This document shows, piece after piece, positions 16,902 to 25,702 of a stretch of 40,669 nt of DNA. The position numbers and the translations under genes were made by a program. The DNA lies in contig DDLV01000117.1 of the NCBI GenBank assembly GCA_002340325.1, forward strand, positions 1-40,669. The letters are read 5' to 3'. Position 1 is the stretch's first letter. Every line of letters begins with the position of its first letter. The DNA comes from Glaciecola sp. UBA2563 (GTDB taxonomy: Bacteria > Pseudomonadota > Gammaproteobacteria > Enterobacterales > Alteromonadaceae). The notes beneath the pieces are model-generated. The model was not told where the DNA came from and made no database searches. It saw nothing but the letters and a program-made list of their open reading frames with translations.

Positions 16902-18536
16902 ATGATGACAGTTCAAAATCCGTTCCACGAAGGTGAAATCGAAGCGCAAAGAATGGCAGGTGCAAACGAGGTAGCATCATGGGCGTCTGGTTTCATTCGC
17001 GATCACATGCCGCCGCAACATCGAGAATTCTATACATCTTTGCCTTTCTTAGTGGTAACAGGAAGTGATACCGGTGGTCTTATCTGGACGACAATACTCG
17101 AAGGGAAAAAAGGATTTGTCTCGTCACCGACCGATCGAACATTGCAGTTAGATACTGCTATAGACCCATATGATCCGCTTTACGATAGTATCCGCGCAGG
17201 CACTAACGTTGGTGCAATCGGCATTGAACTGGCGAGTAGACGCAGAAATCGATTCAGCGGCGCAATTAAACCAAATATCGATGGCTATGCGATTGAAATT
17301 AACCAAAGCTTTGGTAACTGTCCACAATACATTACTGAGCGAGAATGGCACCAAAGTCCATCGCAAGGTGATGTAAGGAGCATTAAAGGGAGTGCATTAA
17401 CTGCACAACAACAAGAGTCAATAAAACAAGCCGATACCCTATTCTTAGGTTCAGGTCAAAATGTCCAAGGCCAAGGATATGCCGATGGTTATGACGCCTC
17501 TCACCGAGGCGGTGCACCTGGATTTGTATCGATAAAAAGCGCGACCCAATTGCTTATACCGGATTATGCTGGCAATAACTTTTTTAACTCTATTGGAAAC
17601 TTGATCAAGAATCCGTCAATCAGTCTGTTGTTCATTGATTTTGAAAACGGTGGTTTGCTACAGATTTCAGGGAAGGCAACAATAGACTGGGACGCAAAAC
17701 AATTGGACGACCCCAACGCTCGCAGAGTGATTTGTGTCGACATCAATAGTGTTATCGAACGGAAGCAGGCTCTGTCTTTGCGCTGGCGAGCAAAAGAAAC
17801 TCCTCCGCGCAAACTAAAGGTGGTAAAAAAGGTCGAGGAATCGAATGAAATAACATCCTTTTTCTTGCAGGATATCAATGATAATCCTCTGAGCGACTTT
17901 CAGCCTGGCCAGTATCTTCCGATCGAACTAAAAATTCCCGGGCACCAGAACACGTTGAAACGGACATATACTTTATCAGGCCCGCCTAACAAAAATTGGT
18001 ATCGCCTGAGCGTGAAACGAGAAACCAAAGGCCTTGTGTCGAGTTTTCTTCATGATGGTATCGATACAGGCGATATTTTCCAAGCTAAAATACCCGCTGG
18101 GAATTTTGTTATCCCATGTAGCCAATGTCCGTTGGTATTGGTCAGCGCTGGTGTGGGAGTAACTCCCATGTTGTCAATTCTTCACAGCGAATTTCAAAAA
18201 GATGAAGGCCGTAAAATATGGTTTGTACATGGTGCGCGTAACTCTTTAACACATGCATTTAAAGAAGAAGTCGCAACGCTAGTTAACCATGACAAAAACG
18301 TTCAAAAGCATGTTTTTTACAGCAAGCCAATGGCGGATGACAGAATCGGAAAAGATTATGACCATTTGGGAAGATTATCAGTCGATTTTCTAATCGGTTT
18401 AGATGCCGGTCCAGACGCGCATTATATGCTTTGCGGTCCATCAGCATTTTTATCGGAAATACAACTTGGGCTTGAGTTAATAGGTGTTGCTACTGACCAG
18501 ATCCATTTTGAGTCTTTTGGACCAACCGGTGCTTGA
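16902..18536 (+). CDS. PNPOx-like FMN domain fused to ferredoxin-reductase domain
   Basis: 544 residues. The N-terminal part (about 1-290) is a pyridoxamine-5'-phosphate-oxidase-like flavin domain (TSLPFLVVTGSDTGGLIWTT, SPSISLLFIDFENGGLLQIS). The C-terminal part (about 300-544) is a ferredoxin-NADP reductase module: QPGQYLPIELKI, the FAD motif RTYTLS, the NAD(P) motif VSAGVGVTPMLS, WFVHGARN and MLCGPSAF. It ends at ESFGPTGA, just where related proteins continue into a plant-type 2Fe-2S domain. None follows in any frame I read, so this version lacks the iron-sulfur cluster. A soluble NAD(P)H-dependent flavoprotein is inferred; the substrate is unknown. AGGAG precedes the first of two ATGs. Probably controlled by the divergent LysR. 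Confidence 0.85.
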   Translation: MMTVQNPFHEGEIEAQRMAGANEVASWASGFIRDHMPPQHREFYTSLPFLVVTGSDTGGLIWTTILEGKKGFVSSPTDRTLQLDTAIDPYDPLYDSIRAGTNVGAIGIELASRRRNRFSGAIKPNIDGYAIEINQSFGNCPQYITEREWHQSPSQGDVRSIKGSALTAQQQESIKQADTLFLGSGQNVQGQGYADGYDASHRGGAPGFVSIKSATQLLIPDYAGNNFFNSIGNLIKNPSISLLFIDFENGGLLQISGKATIDWDAKQLDDPNARRVICVDINSVIERKQALSLRWRAKETPPRKLKVVKKVEESNEITSFFLQDINDNPLSDFQPGQYLPIELKIPGHQNTLKRTYTLSGPPNKNWYRLSVKRETKGLVSSFLHDGIDTGDIFQAKIPAGNFVIPCSQCPLVLVSAGVGVTPMLSILHSEFQKDEGRKIWFVHGARNSLTHAFKEEVATLVNHDKNVQKHVFYSKPMADDRIGKDYDHLGRLSVDFLIGLDAGPDAHYMLCGPSAFLSEIQLGLELIGVATDQIHFESFGPTGA

Positions 18537-18541
18537 TAGAG

Positions 18542-18562
18542 GTCCTGAGTTAATCTCAGGAC
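18542..18562 (+). terminator. Hairpin after the fusion oxidoreductase gene
   Basis: GTCCTGAG-TTAAT-CTCAGGAC, an 8-bp perfect stem, begins six bases after the stop codon. No T tract follows directly (AACATACAG), so it is a weak intrinsic terminator or a 3'-end stabiliser. Confidence 0.5.
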
Positions 18563-18824
18563 AACATACAGTTGCCCCTTTCAACTCAGTTACCTAAAGA
18601 AAATAATCATCATTAGGTATGCGAAATTGTATGTTCGTATAGAAATCCATCCCAAGGATTACACATCTAAGTATTGTAAACATCCATTAGAGAATGTACT
18701 TTTCGGTTGTTCCAAATATTGCTGTTGTTTCTAATCCGTTGCTTTTATTTGCAGATCAACGGTGGGTTAGTATTTCGTTGGAGTTTAACTTCCTAACGAC
18801 GTTTTTAGAAGGAAGAAGACTACT

Positions 18825-20438
18825 ATGAGCTTAACCATATATCGAACATTGGTTGATAACGCAACGTCACCCGCGTGTTTATTTGACGAAAAAGGCAGCA
18901 TCATATCAGTGAATACTGTTGGTAAGTTCGTCTTCGACGCCGGGCATTCTGGGACGGTAGGAGCGTGGATGAGCAGCCGCTCACTTACGTTATCAACCCT
19001 TAAGGAAATGGCAACAAATAAAAAGGTTGATTCAGATACCGACCTCGCTGTCATCACTAATCTCAAAGTTGAATACGATAATGGGATATTTCTTGTGTTG
19101 GCTCACACTACGGAAGCATCTGGCTCTGAAATTTCGCGCGTTACCCATGCGATACGCGACCAGCTCACCCATTTACCAAACAAAGTCCTTCTGATTGACA
19201 GATTGCAACAGACCATTATCAAATCTAAACGCGATGGCAAAGCAGTCGCATTGATTCTATGTCGTATGGAACGTTTTGATAATTACGTAAAGGCCATCGG
19301 GACATCACATTCTGAAGATTTGAAGCGCCTCGCGGCCGAAAAAATCGTTTCTTGCGTTCGCGATAGTGACACTGTTGGGCAGCTTGATTTTCAAACGTTC
19401 GCTATGGTCTGTCAAATTGCAGCATCAGAAGACGCAGACTTAATCGCGCGTAAAGTACTCAACACCATGCAATCCGCTATGGACATCGGTGGACATTCAA
19501 TAACAGTGCGAATGCGATTAGGGATCAGTCTGTTTCCAGACGATAGAGACAGTGCGCGTGATTTAATTGAATGCGCTAGCACGGCAATGGATCACGCAAA
19601 GAATTCACGACAGAAATATGAGTTCTTTGCGCAAGAAATGAATGAGAAAATTAAGTCTCGCTTAGTTATGGAAAATCGTATGCGAGATGCTTTGAAAAGA
19701 GGTCTCTTCACGCTTCATTATCAACCAAAGATCGACGCAAAGTCTGAAAAGATAGTTGGCGCGGAGGGATTAATCCGATGGCAAGACGAAGAACTTGGCT
19801 TCGTTTCTCCAGTAGAATTTATTCCTATCGCAGAGGAGACAGGCTTAATTGAAGAGATTGGTTATTGGGTGATTCAAGAAGCTTGCTCACAGTCTATGCG
19901 CTGGCAGCAAGATGGTCTAACAGCTATTCGTCTCTCGGTTAATGTATCGAGTCGCCAGTTGGGCGCACGAGATTTCATAGACAGACTGACATCTATTATT
20001 CATGCTTCGGGGTTGTCTCCAGATATGCTTGAGCTGGAAATAACCGAGAGTGTGTTGGTTCGAAATGTGGAAAAAACCATTGAAACATTTTCTCGTATCC
20101 GCGACATAGGCTGTCATTTATCGATAGATGATTTTGGTACTGGATACAGCAGCTTAAGTTACCTTACTCAGTTTCCAATTACTACGCTTAAAATCGATCG
20201 AGCATTTATCAAAGACCTTGAAGTTAACCGAAACACCGCTGAGGTAGCGAAAGCGATTATAGGTTTATCACATGGTCTAAATTTAGAAGTTGTTGCAGAA
20301 GGCGCGGAAACCAAGGATCACGTGAATTTTCTACAGGAAAATGGCTGTGAGCTGGTTCAGGGTTTCTATTACAGTAAGCCAGTGCCACCTAGCGAATTCA
20401 AAAAACTCCTTTCTGAAAACTACATTAGAAAGCATTGA
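18825..20438 (+). CDS. PAS-like / degenerate GGDEF / EAL cyclic-di-GMP phosphodiesterase
   Basis: 537 residues, no membrane segment. An N-terminal PAS-like sensor (YRTLVDNATSPACLFDEKGS) is followed by a GGDEF-fold domain (about 110-265). Where GGDEF should stand the sequence is DFQTF (VGQLDFQTFAMV), so cyclase activity is not expected. The EAL domain (about 280-530) has every catalytic element: E-x-L as GAEGLIRW, NVSSRQ, ITES, DDFGTGYSS, KIDRAFI, AEGAET and QGFYYSKP. It should hydrolyse cyclic-di-GMP, with the dead GGDEF perhaps sensing GTP. GAAGGAAGAAG precedes the ATG. It stands alone, so its target process is not indicated. Confidence 0.9.
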   Translation: MSLTIYRTLVDNATSPACLFDEKGSIISVNTVGKFVFDAGHSGTVGAWMSSRSLTLSTLKEMATNKKVDSDTDLAVITNLKVEYDNGIFLVLAHTTEASGSEISRVTHAIRDQLTHLPNKVLLIDRLQQTIIKSKRDGKAVALILCRMERFDNYVKAIGTSHSEDLKRLAAEKIVSCVRDSDTVGQLDFQTFAMVCQIAASEDADLIARKVLNTMQSAMDIGGHSITVRMRLGISLFPDDRDSARDLIECASTAMDHAKNSRQKYEFFAQEMNEKIKSRLVMENRMRDALKRGLFTLHYQPKIDAKSEKIVGAEGLIRWQDEELGFVSPVEFIPIAEETGLIEEIGYWVIQEACSQSMRWQQDGLTAIRLSVNVSSRQLGARDFIDRLTSIIHASGLSPDMLELEITESVLVRNVEKTIETFSRIRDIGCHLSIDDFGTGYSSLSYLTQFPITTLKIDRAFIKDLEVNRNTAEVAKAIIGLSHGLNLEVVAEGAETKDHVNFLQENGCELVQGFYYSKPVPPSEFKKLLSENYIRKH

Positions 20439-20570
20439 TAAACATATTTTCTATCGTTGCGGGATTCCAGACATTTCCACGAGTGATTCAAGCACCAAAC
20501 ACCTTCCCAACCACAGTAGTCTTGAGCTGAATCTTACGCAACTATGAATATGTTTATGAGTTAGAAGGCT

Positions 20571-21851
20571 TTAGTCGCTCCCGCCATTTTTGAATACTTG
20601 ACCTTCTTTCATAACAAAGTGCACATTTTCAAGCAGTGATATATCACGAAGTGGATTTCCTTTAACCGCAATGATATCCGCGAGTTTCCCGACTGAAAGG
20701 CTGCCAAGTTCTGATTCCACTTTTAACATCGTGGCTGGATTGATAGTTGCTGACTGGATTGCCTGCATAGGCGTCATCCCGTATTCCACCATTCTTGAAA
20801 ACTGTTTGCCATTGTCACCGTGTGGATAAACGCCAGCGTCACTGCCAAATACCATGTTTACATCAGCATCAACCGCATCTTTAAAATTACGGCGTTGTGT
20901 CTTGCCTACTAGTCTCTCTTTGGCGAGGCTTTCTTCCAAAATACCCGCCTTTTCACCTTCGCCTAATATGTATTCGGTAACATAGATATCCATCGAAAAA
21001 TAAGTGCCACGAGCCTTTGCCATCTTAATCGCTTCTTTATCCGCAAAACTGGCGTGTTCAATTGAATCAACACCACCTTCGATAGCAGCTTTAATACCAT
21101 CTAAGCCATGAGCGTGCGCAGCTACGGTCAAGCCTCTCATATGAGCCTCTTCCACAATCGCTTTTATCTCTTGAATCGTAAGCTGTTGCGCAACAACCTT
21201 AGTTCCTTTTGAAAGCACACCGCCAGTCGCACAGATTTTTATCACACTCGCGCCATATTTGATATTCTCCCTTACTTTTTCACGCGCTTTCCACGGACCA
21301 TCGGCAACACCTCCCCCTTTGGCCTGATACAAATAAGGCAGCAAATTGTTATCACAATGACCGCCAGTGACCCCAATTGAACGTCCCGCAACATACATTC
21401 TGGGACCAATAATTTCACCGTCATTGATTGAATCGCGGAGTGCAACATCGGCAAATCCTGGCGCGCCTACGTTACGTACGGTAGTAAAACCTGCAAGCAG
21501 TGTTTTTTCAGCAAAGCTTACACCGCGCAGCGTTGTTCTTGGCAAGGATGATGTTAGTCTTCTATAGCCGTGAATGTTGGCGTCGCTGGTTAAATGTACA
21601 TGCATATCCATTAAACCAGGTAACAACGTATGTTCACTTAAATCAATGACGTCCATATCGTCGGTAATGGTCAGTCTATCCTGAGACATTATTGATTCTA
21701 TTTTTCCGTCAACAATGCCTATTGCCGGCTGCTCTACTAATTTGCCAGTTTCTACATCAACGTGTGATTTAGCGATGATGACCTGTTTAGCGTAAATTGG
21801 AAGATGAGCAAGCAAGAGAATGAATAGTAGTGTGCATGTAACTAGATTCAT
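20571..21851 (-). CDS. Secreted metal-dependent amidohydrolase (Xaa-Pro dipeptidase-like)
   Basis: 426 residues from the ATG at 21851, which starts directly with a signal peptide (MNLVTCTLLFILLLAHLPIYA). The frame stays open to 21914, but that extension would put a non-signal-like tail in front. The TIM-barrel amidohydrolase motifs are all present: metal site 1 PGLMDMHVHL, the lysine in ASVIKICATGG, His in AAHAHG, His in SIEHASF, and the catalytic Asp in FGSDAGV. NPATMLKVESELGSLSVGKL closes the domain. The pattern is that of the Sgx9260/prolidase-like group of imidazolonepropionase relatives, which cleave dipeptides with C-terminal proline or basic residues. Substrate is inferred, location periplasmic. 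Confidence 0.88.
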   Translation of the reverse strand: MNLVTCTLLFILLLAHLPIYAKQVIIAKSHVDVETGKLVEQPAIGIVDGKIESIMSQDRLTITDDMDVIDLSEHTLLPGLMDMHVHLTSDANIHGYRRLTSSLPRTTLRGVSFAEKTLLAGFTTVRNVGAPGFADVALRDSINDGEIIGPRMYVAGRSIGVTGGHCDNNLLPYLYQAKGGGVADGPWKAREKVRENIKYGASVIKICATGGVLSKGTKVVAQQLTIQEIKAIVEEAHMRGLTVAAHAHGLDGIKAAIEGGVDSIEHASFADKEAIKMAKARGTYFSMDIYVTEYILGEGEKAGILEESLAKERLVGKTQRRNFKDAVDADVNMVFGSDAGVYPHGDNGKQFSRMVEYGMTPMQAIQSATINPATMLKVESELGSLSVGKLADIIAVKGNPLRDISLLENVHFVMKEGQVFKNGGSD

Positions 21852-22100
21852 TTGAGCGACTTTTGATGAGAATATGAGTTTACTATAACAGGAATTTAGC
21901 GCACAGGCATGCATGCGCTTTCCGACTTATCTTTATTAAGAGCAATCGGAGCAAACCTGACACCACGATTTTGTAATAGGTATAGTTTACTGCGATGTAG
22001 TCTTTCATTTTTAAGTAACACTTTTTAGTTAACCTACTATCCTTATTTAAGCTGGGTTGAAGTTTGCCTACATAACGCCACTCACAAAACGGGAACAGCT

Positions 22101-23312
22101 TTGCTTACTGAACGCTACAGAAATGTGCGGTCTACCAGTCTGGAACTCATTAGCGGGCTTTTGCCAGAAGACTTGTGTCTACAGGCAATGGCAGATACAA
22201 GTCCGCTTAAATGGCATCTCGCGCATACCACCTGGTTTTTTGAAACCTTTATCCTTAAACAAGAATCAGCCGAGTTTTCGCCGTTTGACGAGACTTTCGA
22301 ATATTTATTTAACTCCTATTACAACGCCGTGGGGAAACAGTACCCAAGACCGCAGCGCCATTTACTATCGCGGCCCACGGTTGATGAGGTGATTGAGTAT
22401 CGGCGCCATGTCGATGCTGAAATGGTAACGTTGTTGGATGAAATGCAACCATCAGAATCGATGGTGCAACTAGGATTACACCATGAGCAACAGCATCAAG
22501 AATTGATGTTGACCGACCTCAAATACAACCTCTATCAACATCCTTTCCCGGTGCGATTCAATGCAAACCCAATTCCGACTATCGAGCCAATCGAGTCGAG
22601 TTGGCATTACTTTGACAGTTGCCAGTATAACTCAGGCTATCAATCATCTAAGGGTGGATTTTGGTTTGATAATGAGACGCCGCAACACTTGACTGTACTT
22701 GCCCCTTTTGCAATATCATCAACGCTGATCACAAACGGTGATTTCATGCGTTTCATCAATGCAGGTGGATATGAAAATCCTGATTATTGGCTATCAGATG
22801 GCTGGAGTTGGGTGAACGAGAATCATATTCGGGCGCCTCTTTATTGGCAGAAGGTAGATAATGCTTGGCGTTGTTTCACACTACACGGCATTCAAGCGAT
22901 CGATTTGCATGCACCTGTTTCACATATCAGTTTTTATGAAGCGGCTGCTTATGCCGCTTGGTCGGGTTGTCGATTACCCACTGAGTTTGAGTGGGAATAT
23001 GCGTCCCAAGTCTTGTCAGAAACGCATTCACAAAAGTTCACAGGTCAAAATGTATATCACCCGGTTTCTGTATCCAGCTGGTTTGAAAGCGTATGGCAGT
23101 GGACGCAATCCGCTTATCAACCTTATCCAGGGTTTAAGGTCAGTGCAGGTGCCGTTGGCGAATACAATGGTAAGTTTATGTGTAATCAAATGGTGCTGAA
23201 AGGTGGCAGTTGCGCAACATCACAAGGACATACGCGCTCAACTTATCGCAATTTCTTTTATCCGCATCAGCGCTGGCAGTTTTCAGGGCTACGGCTAGCA
23301 AAATCAACGTAA
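22101..23312 (+). CDS. egtB: Ergothioneine biosynthesis sulfoxide synthase EgtB
   Basis: 403 residues. EgtB is a non-haem iron enzyme that joins cysteine or gamma-glutamylcysteine to hercynine with oxygen, forming the sulfoxide precursor of ergothioneine. The N-terminal DinB-like part has KWHLAHTTWFFETF, with one iron His, and the HX3HXE iron motif in HHEQQHQELM. The C-terminal formylglycine-enzyme-like domain begins at GGFWFDNETPQH and contains CRLPTEFEWEYA and VLKGGSCATSQGH. The start is TTG: no ATG or GTG is in frame between the upstream stop (22026-22028) and 22101, the codon is preceded by GGGA, and the N-terminus then matches family members. egtD lies 82 bases downstream. Confidence 0.93.
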   Translation: MLTERYRNVRSTSLELISGLLPEDLCLQAMADTSPLKWHLAHTTWFFETFILKQESAEFSPFDETFEYLFNSYYNAVGKQYPRPQRHLLSRPTVDEVIEYRRHVDAEMVTLLDEMQPSESMVQLGLHHEQQHQELMLTDLKYNLYQHPFPVRFNANPIPTIEPIESSWHYFDSCQYNSGYQSSKGGFWFDNETPQHLTVLAPFAISSTLITNGDFMRFINAGGYENPDYWLSDGWSWVNENHIRAPLYWQKVDNAWRCFTLHGIQAIDLHAPVSHISFYEAAAYAAWSGCRLPTEFEWEYASQVLSETHSQKFTGQNVYHPVSVSSWFESVWQWTQSAYQPYPGFKVSAGAVGEYNGKFMCNQMVLKGGSCATSQGHTRSTYRNFFYPHQRWQFSGLRLAKST

Positions 23313-23394
23313 AACAATCACAACGTTATTTAGAAAAACATAGTCAAAACATAAGTTTATAAAAATATATCTTTCATCATCTTCGGGAAAAGCA

Positions 23395-24390
23395 ATGACT
23401 ACAATGCAAGCAATAGAAAAAACAGTTAGAAAAACGAGTGGCTCGATAAGCCTGCTTGACCTAAAGCCACCCGTTGCCGATCAAACAGCTGAGATTATTG
23501 AAGGTCTGACGCAAACCCCTAGAAAGATTTCACCAAAATACTTTTATGACCACAAAGGTTCAACGCTCTTTGATGCTATCACCGAACTGGAAGAATATTA
23601 TCTTACGCGCACTGAAATGGGCATTATGGCGAAATACGCCAAAGATATCGCCGATACCATAGGTCAGCACAAAATTATTATTGAACCGGGTTCTGGTAGC
23701 GCTGAAAAAATTCGATTGCTATTACCGGATTTAAAGCCGAAGTGCTATGTACCCATTGAAATATCAAGCGACTACATGCTCACCGTCGCGCAAAACATAC
23801 GAGAAGCTTTTCCAGAATTAAACATGCTGTGTGTTAAGGCAGACTACACCCATCAGTTGCCAACTAAACGCCAGTTACCAGAGGGCGAAAAAGTCGCATT
23901 TTTTCCCGGGTCAACGATTGGTAACTTCACACCTGATCAGGCAAAGGCATTTTTGCGTTCAGTCAAGGCCATGGTCGATCATTCTGGTGGTTTACTTATC
24001 GGTGTTGATCTTAAAAAATCAGTACCCACGATAGAATCGGCATATAACGACAAACAAGGCGTTACTGCTGAATTCAACAAAAATATGCTCACGCATGTTA
24101 ACCGTCTTACGGGCAGTAATTTTGAGGTTTCGAATTGGGCGCATTTAGCTGAATATGATCACGACGAGGGCTGCATCAATATGCATCTTGTTAGTCGACA
24201 AACGCAAAAAGTGAACCTATCAAATCACAGTTTTGAGTTTGCGCACAATGACACTATTCATACTGAAAGCTGTTACAAATTCTCGTTGCAAGATTGCGAA
24301 CGCTTATTCAATGGTGCAGGGTTCTCTGTTGTGAATTATTGGACTGATGTCAACGGGCTGTTTGCGATTATATATTGTCAGGCAAGATGA
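23395..24390 (+). CDS. egtD: L-histidine N-alpha-methyltransferase EgtD
   Basis: 331 residues; usual length. It makes hercynine (trimethyl-histidine) from histidine and three S-adenosylmethionine, the first step of ergothioneine synthesis. SAM-binding motif: IIEPGSGSAEKIRLLL. Other family marks are PKYFYDHKGSTLFDAITELEEYY, VPIEISSDYM, FFPGSTIGNFTPDQA and LLIGVDLKK. With egtB upstream it forms the minimal two-gene pathway; the beta-lyase (egtE) and egtA/egtC are not in this window. GGGAAAAG precedes the ATG. It is cytoplasmic. Confidence 0.94.
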   Translation: MTTMQAIEKTVRKTSGSISLLDLKPPVADQTAEIIEGLTQTPRKISPKYFYDHKGSTLFDAITELEEYYLTRTEMGIMAKYAKDIADTIGQHKIIIEPGSGSAEKIRLLLPDLKPKCYVPIEISSDYMLTVAQNIREAFPELNMLCVKADYTHQLPTKRQLPEGEKVAFFPGSTIGNFTPDQAKAFLRSVKAMVDHSGGLLIGVDLKKSVPTIESAYNDKQGVTAEFNKNMLTHVNRLTGSNFEVSNWAHLAEYDHDEGCINMHLVSRQTQKVNLSNHSFEFAHNDTIHTESCYKFSLQDCERLFNGAGFSVVNYWTDVNGLFAIIYCQAR

Positions 24391-24600
24391 ATGGTTGCTT
24401 ATAAGGTCAACCCACTCTATTAGGTTTCTGAGCACATCAGACGCGATTAAACGCAATATCAGCTTTTATTCCCAATCACTTCTTGTAACTTTGGCAGCAA
24501 CTCTGATTGGAGCACTGGTCTTGGAGCACACGGTGGGATGCTCTGAACACAACGAGCAGCCATTTTCTTCGCTAAGTAACAATTAAAATGGTGTCATAGC

Positions 24601-24999
24601 CTAAAAGCGTTCAATCAAAAACACTCCCCACATTGCCAATACTGCAACAAAATTAATGGTGAAAACAATACCGCGTAACCTAATGTTTGTAGTAAACACT
24701 TGAATCAGGCTGTGCAGGTATCGACCAAGGACAAATGCCCAAGCTAAATACACATGAATGCTGCTAATTGGATTGCCAGAAGCGATTAACATCACACAAA
24801 TGACGTAAAAGAACATGGGCCATTCGAACTGATTGCTAAGGTTTGCACTAATTCGAGTTTGAATGTCTTGAAATGGATAGGAGCCATCTTCTTTGATGAA
24901 AATCCCCCAAACGACTGGCGCTCGAGCAACGGTAAGAAAGGCATAAAGTAATACGCACAACACTATGTGCAATGCCATTGGAAGTAAAAGCTCATCCAT
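24601..24999 (-). CDS. MAPEG-family integral membrane protein
   Basis: 132 residues with four hydrophobic helices. The MAPEG (membrane-associated eicosanoid and glutathione metabolism) pattern is clear: NLSNQFEWPMFFYVICV in helix 2 and LGRYLHSLIQVFTTNIRLRG near helix 4. Bacterial members are poorly known; glutathione-dependent activity is possible but not proved by these residues. It follows the DUF1428 gene by 26 bases on the same strand, so both are likely one transcript. Confidence 0.85.
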   Translation of the reverse strand: MDELLLPMALHIVLCVLLYAFLTVARAPVVWGIFIKEDGSYPFQDIQTRISANLSNQFEWPMFFYVICVMLIASGNPISSIHVYLAWAFVLGRYLHSLIQVFTTNIRLRGIVFTINFVAVLAMWGVFLIERF

Positions 25000-25025
25000 T
25001 ATGTACCGCCGTTTGTTTTTCCTGA

Positions 25026-25379
25026 CTATTTTTCAACAACAATTTCAAAACCGCCAAATATCATCCTTTTTCCATCAAATGGCATTGGATTATTATCTGG
25101 GTGTAAACGTGGATCCTGCATGAGCTTACTCATATTTTCATCTCTGAACGCTTTTGACGGCCAGGTTATCCACGAAAAGCATACTGTTTCATTTGGTTCA
25201 CATTTAACCGCCATGGGAAAGGATGTAATATCTCCATCTGGTACATCATTTCCCCAGCATTCAACGACTGAAAGTGCCCCGTATTCTTTGAATACCTCTG
25301 CCGCTTCGCTTGCGTGTTTTATATAGGCCTCCTTGTTTAGAGTGGGCACTGCAACAACAAAACCATCTACGTAAGTCAT
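25026..25379 (-). CDS. DUF1428 (YbaA-like) protein
   Basis: 117 residues, soluble. It starts MTYVDGFVVAVP and holds YGALSVVECWGNDVPDGD, WITWPSKAFRD and FDGKRMIFGGFE, all conserved in DUF1428. The fold is a dimeric alpha-beta ferredoxin-like barrel; function is unknown. AGGAG lies nine bases before the ATG. Confidence 0.9.
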   Translation of the reverse strand: MTYVDGFVVAVPTLNKEAYIKHASEAAEVFKEYGALSVVECWGNDVPDGDITSFPMAVKCEPNETVCFSWITWPSKAFRDENMSKLMQDPRLHPDNNPMPFDGKRMIFGGFEIVVEK

Positions 25380-25702
25380 TTTAAAAATGCTCCTATTGCA
25401 TGTTGGTCACACTTAAATAGTGCGCCCTCTTCATCACTAAGTGATTTATTAGGGAGGTTCAAATAGTGTAACGCAGCCAAACATAAATAGTCTTTTGTTA
25501 TTTTGCATACCTAACATTTCAGTTAACACAAAAGTCGCCGTTAAAGTTATCAGAAAACATCCCTACATATTAAAGCGCAAATTGTGAAAGCCAACCAAAG
25601 CTGACAACCTCGGGAAAAAGAGTGAAAAGGAAATCTGCCTAGATTCAGATTGAGTGGGGTATTCCTTTAATAGTATGAGATGCAACAAATGTAGGTGAGA
25701 CC
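25380..25702. other. 323-base divergent promoter region
   Basis: This lies between the DUF1428 gene (-) and the start of the large envelope operon (+), and must hold the promoter(s) for both. It is AT-rich. I see no coding stretch, no RNA gene and no strong palindrome. AGGTGAGA precedes the diheme protein start at 25703. Confidence 0.5.

Noticed and set aside
20438..20557. Eleven-base inverted repeat ATAAACATATT ... AATATGTTTAT around the gap after the EAL gene
   Set aside because: Arms are AT-rich, about 100 bases apart and do not extend further; likely chance.
21852..21914. 21-residue N-terminal extension of the amidohydrolase
   Set aside because: It would place a cysteine-containing non-signal tail before a clean signal peptide that starts at the ATG at 21851.
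24347..24586. 79-codon frame overlapping the end of egtD
   Set aside because: It overlaps egtD in another frame, has no ribosome site and no recognisable domain.
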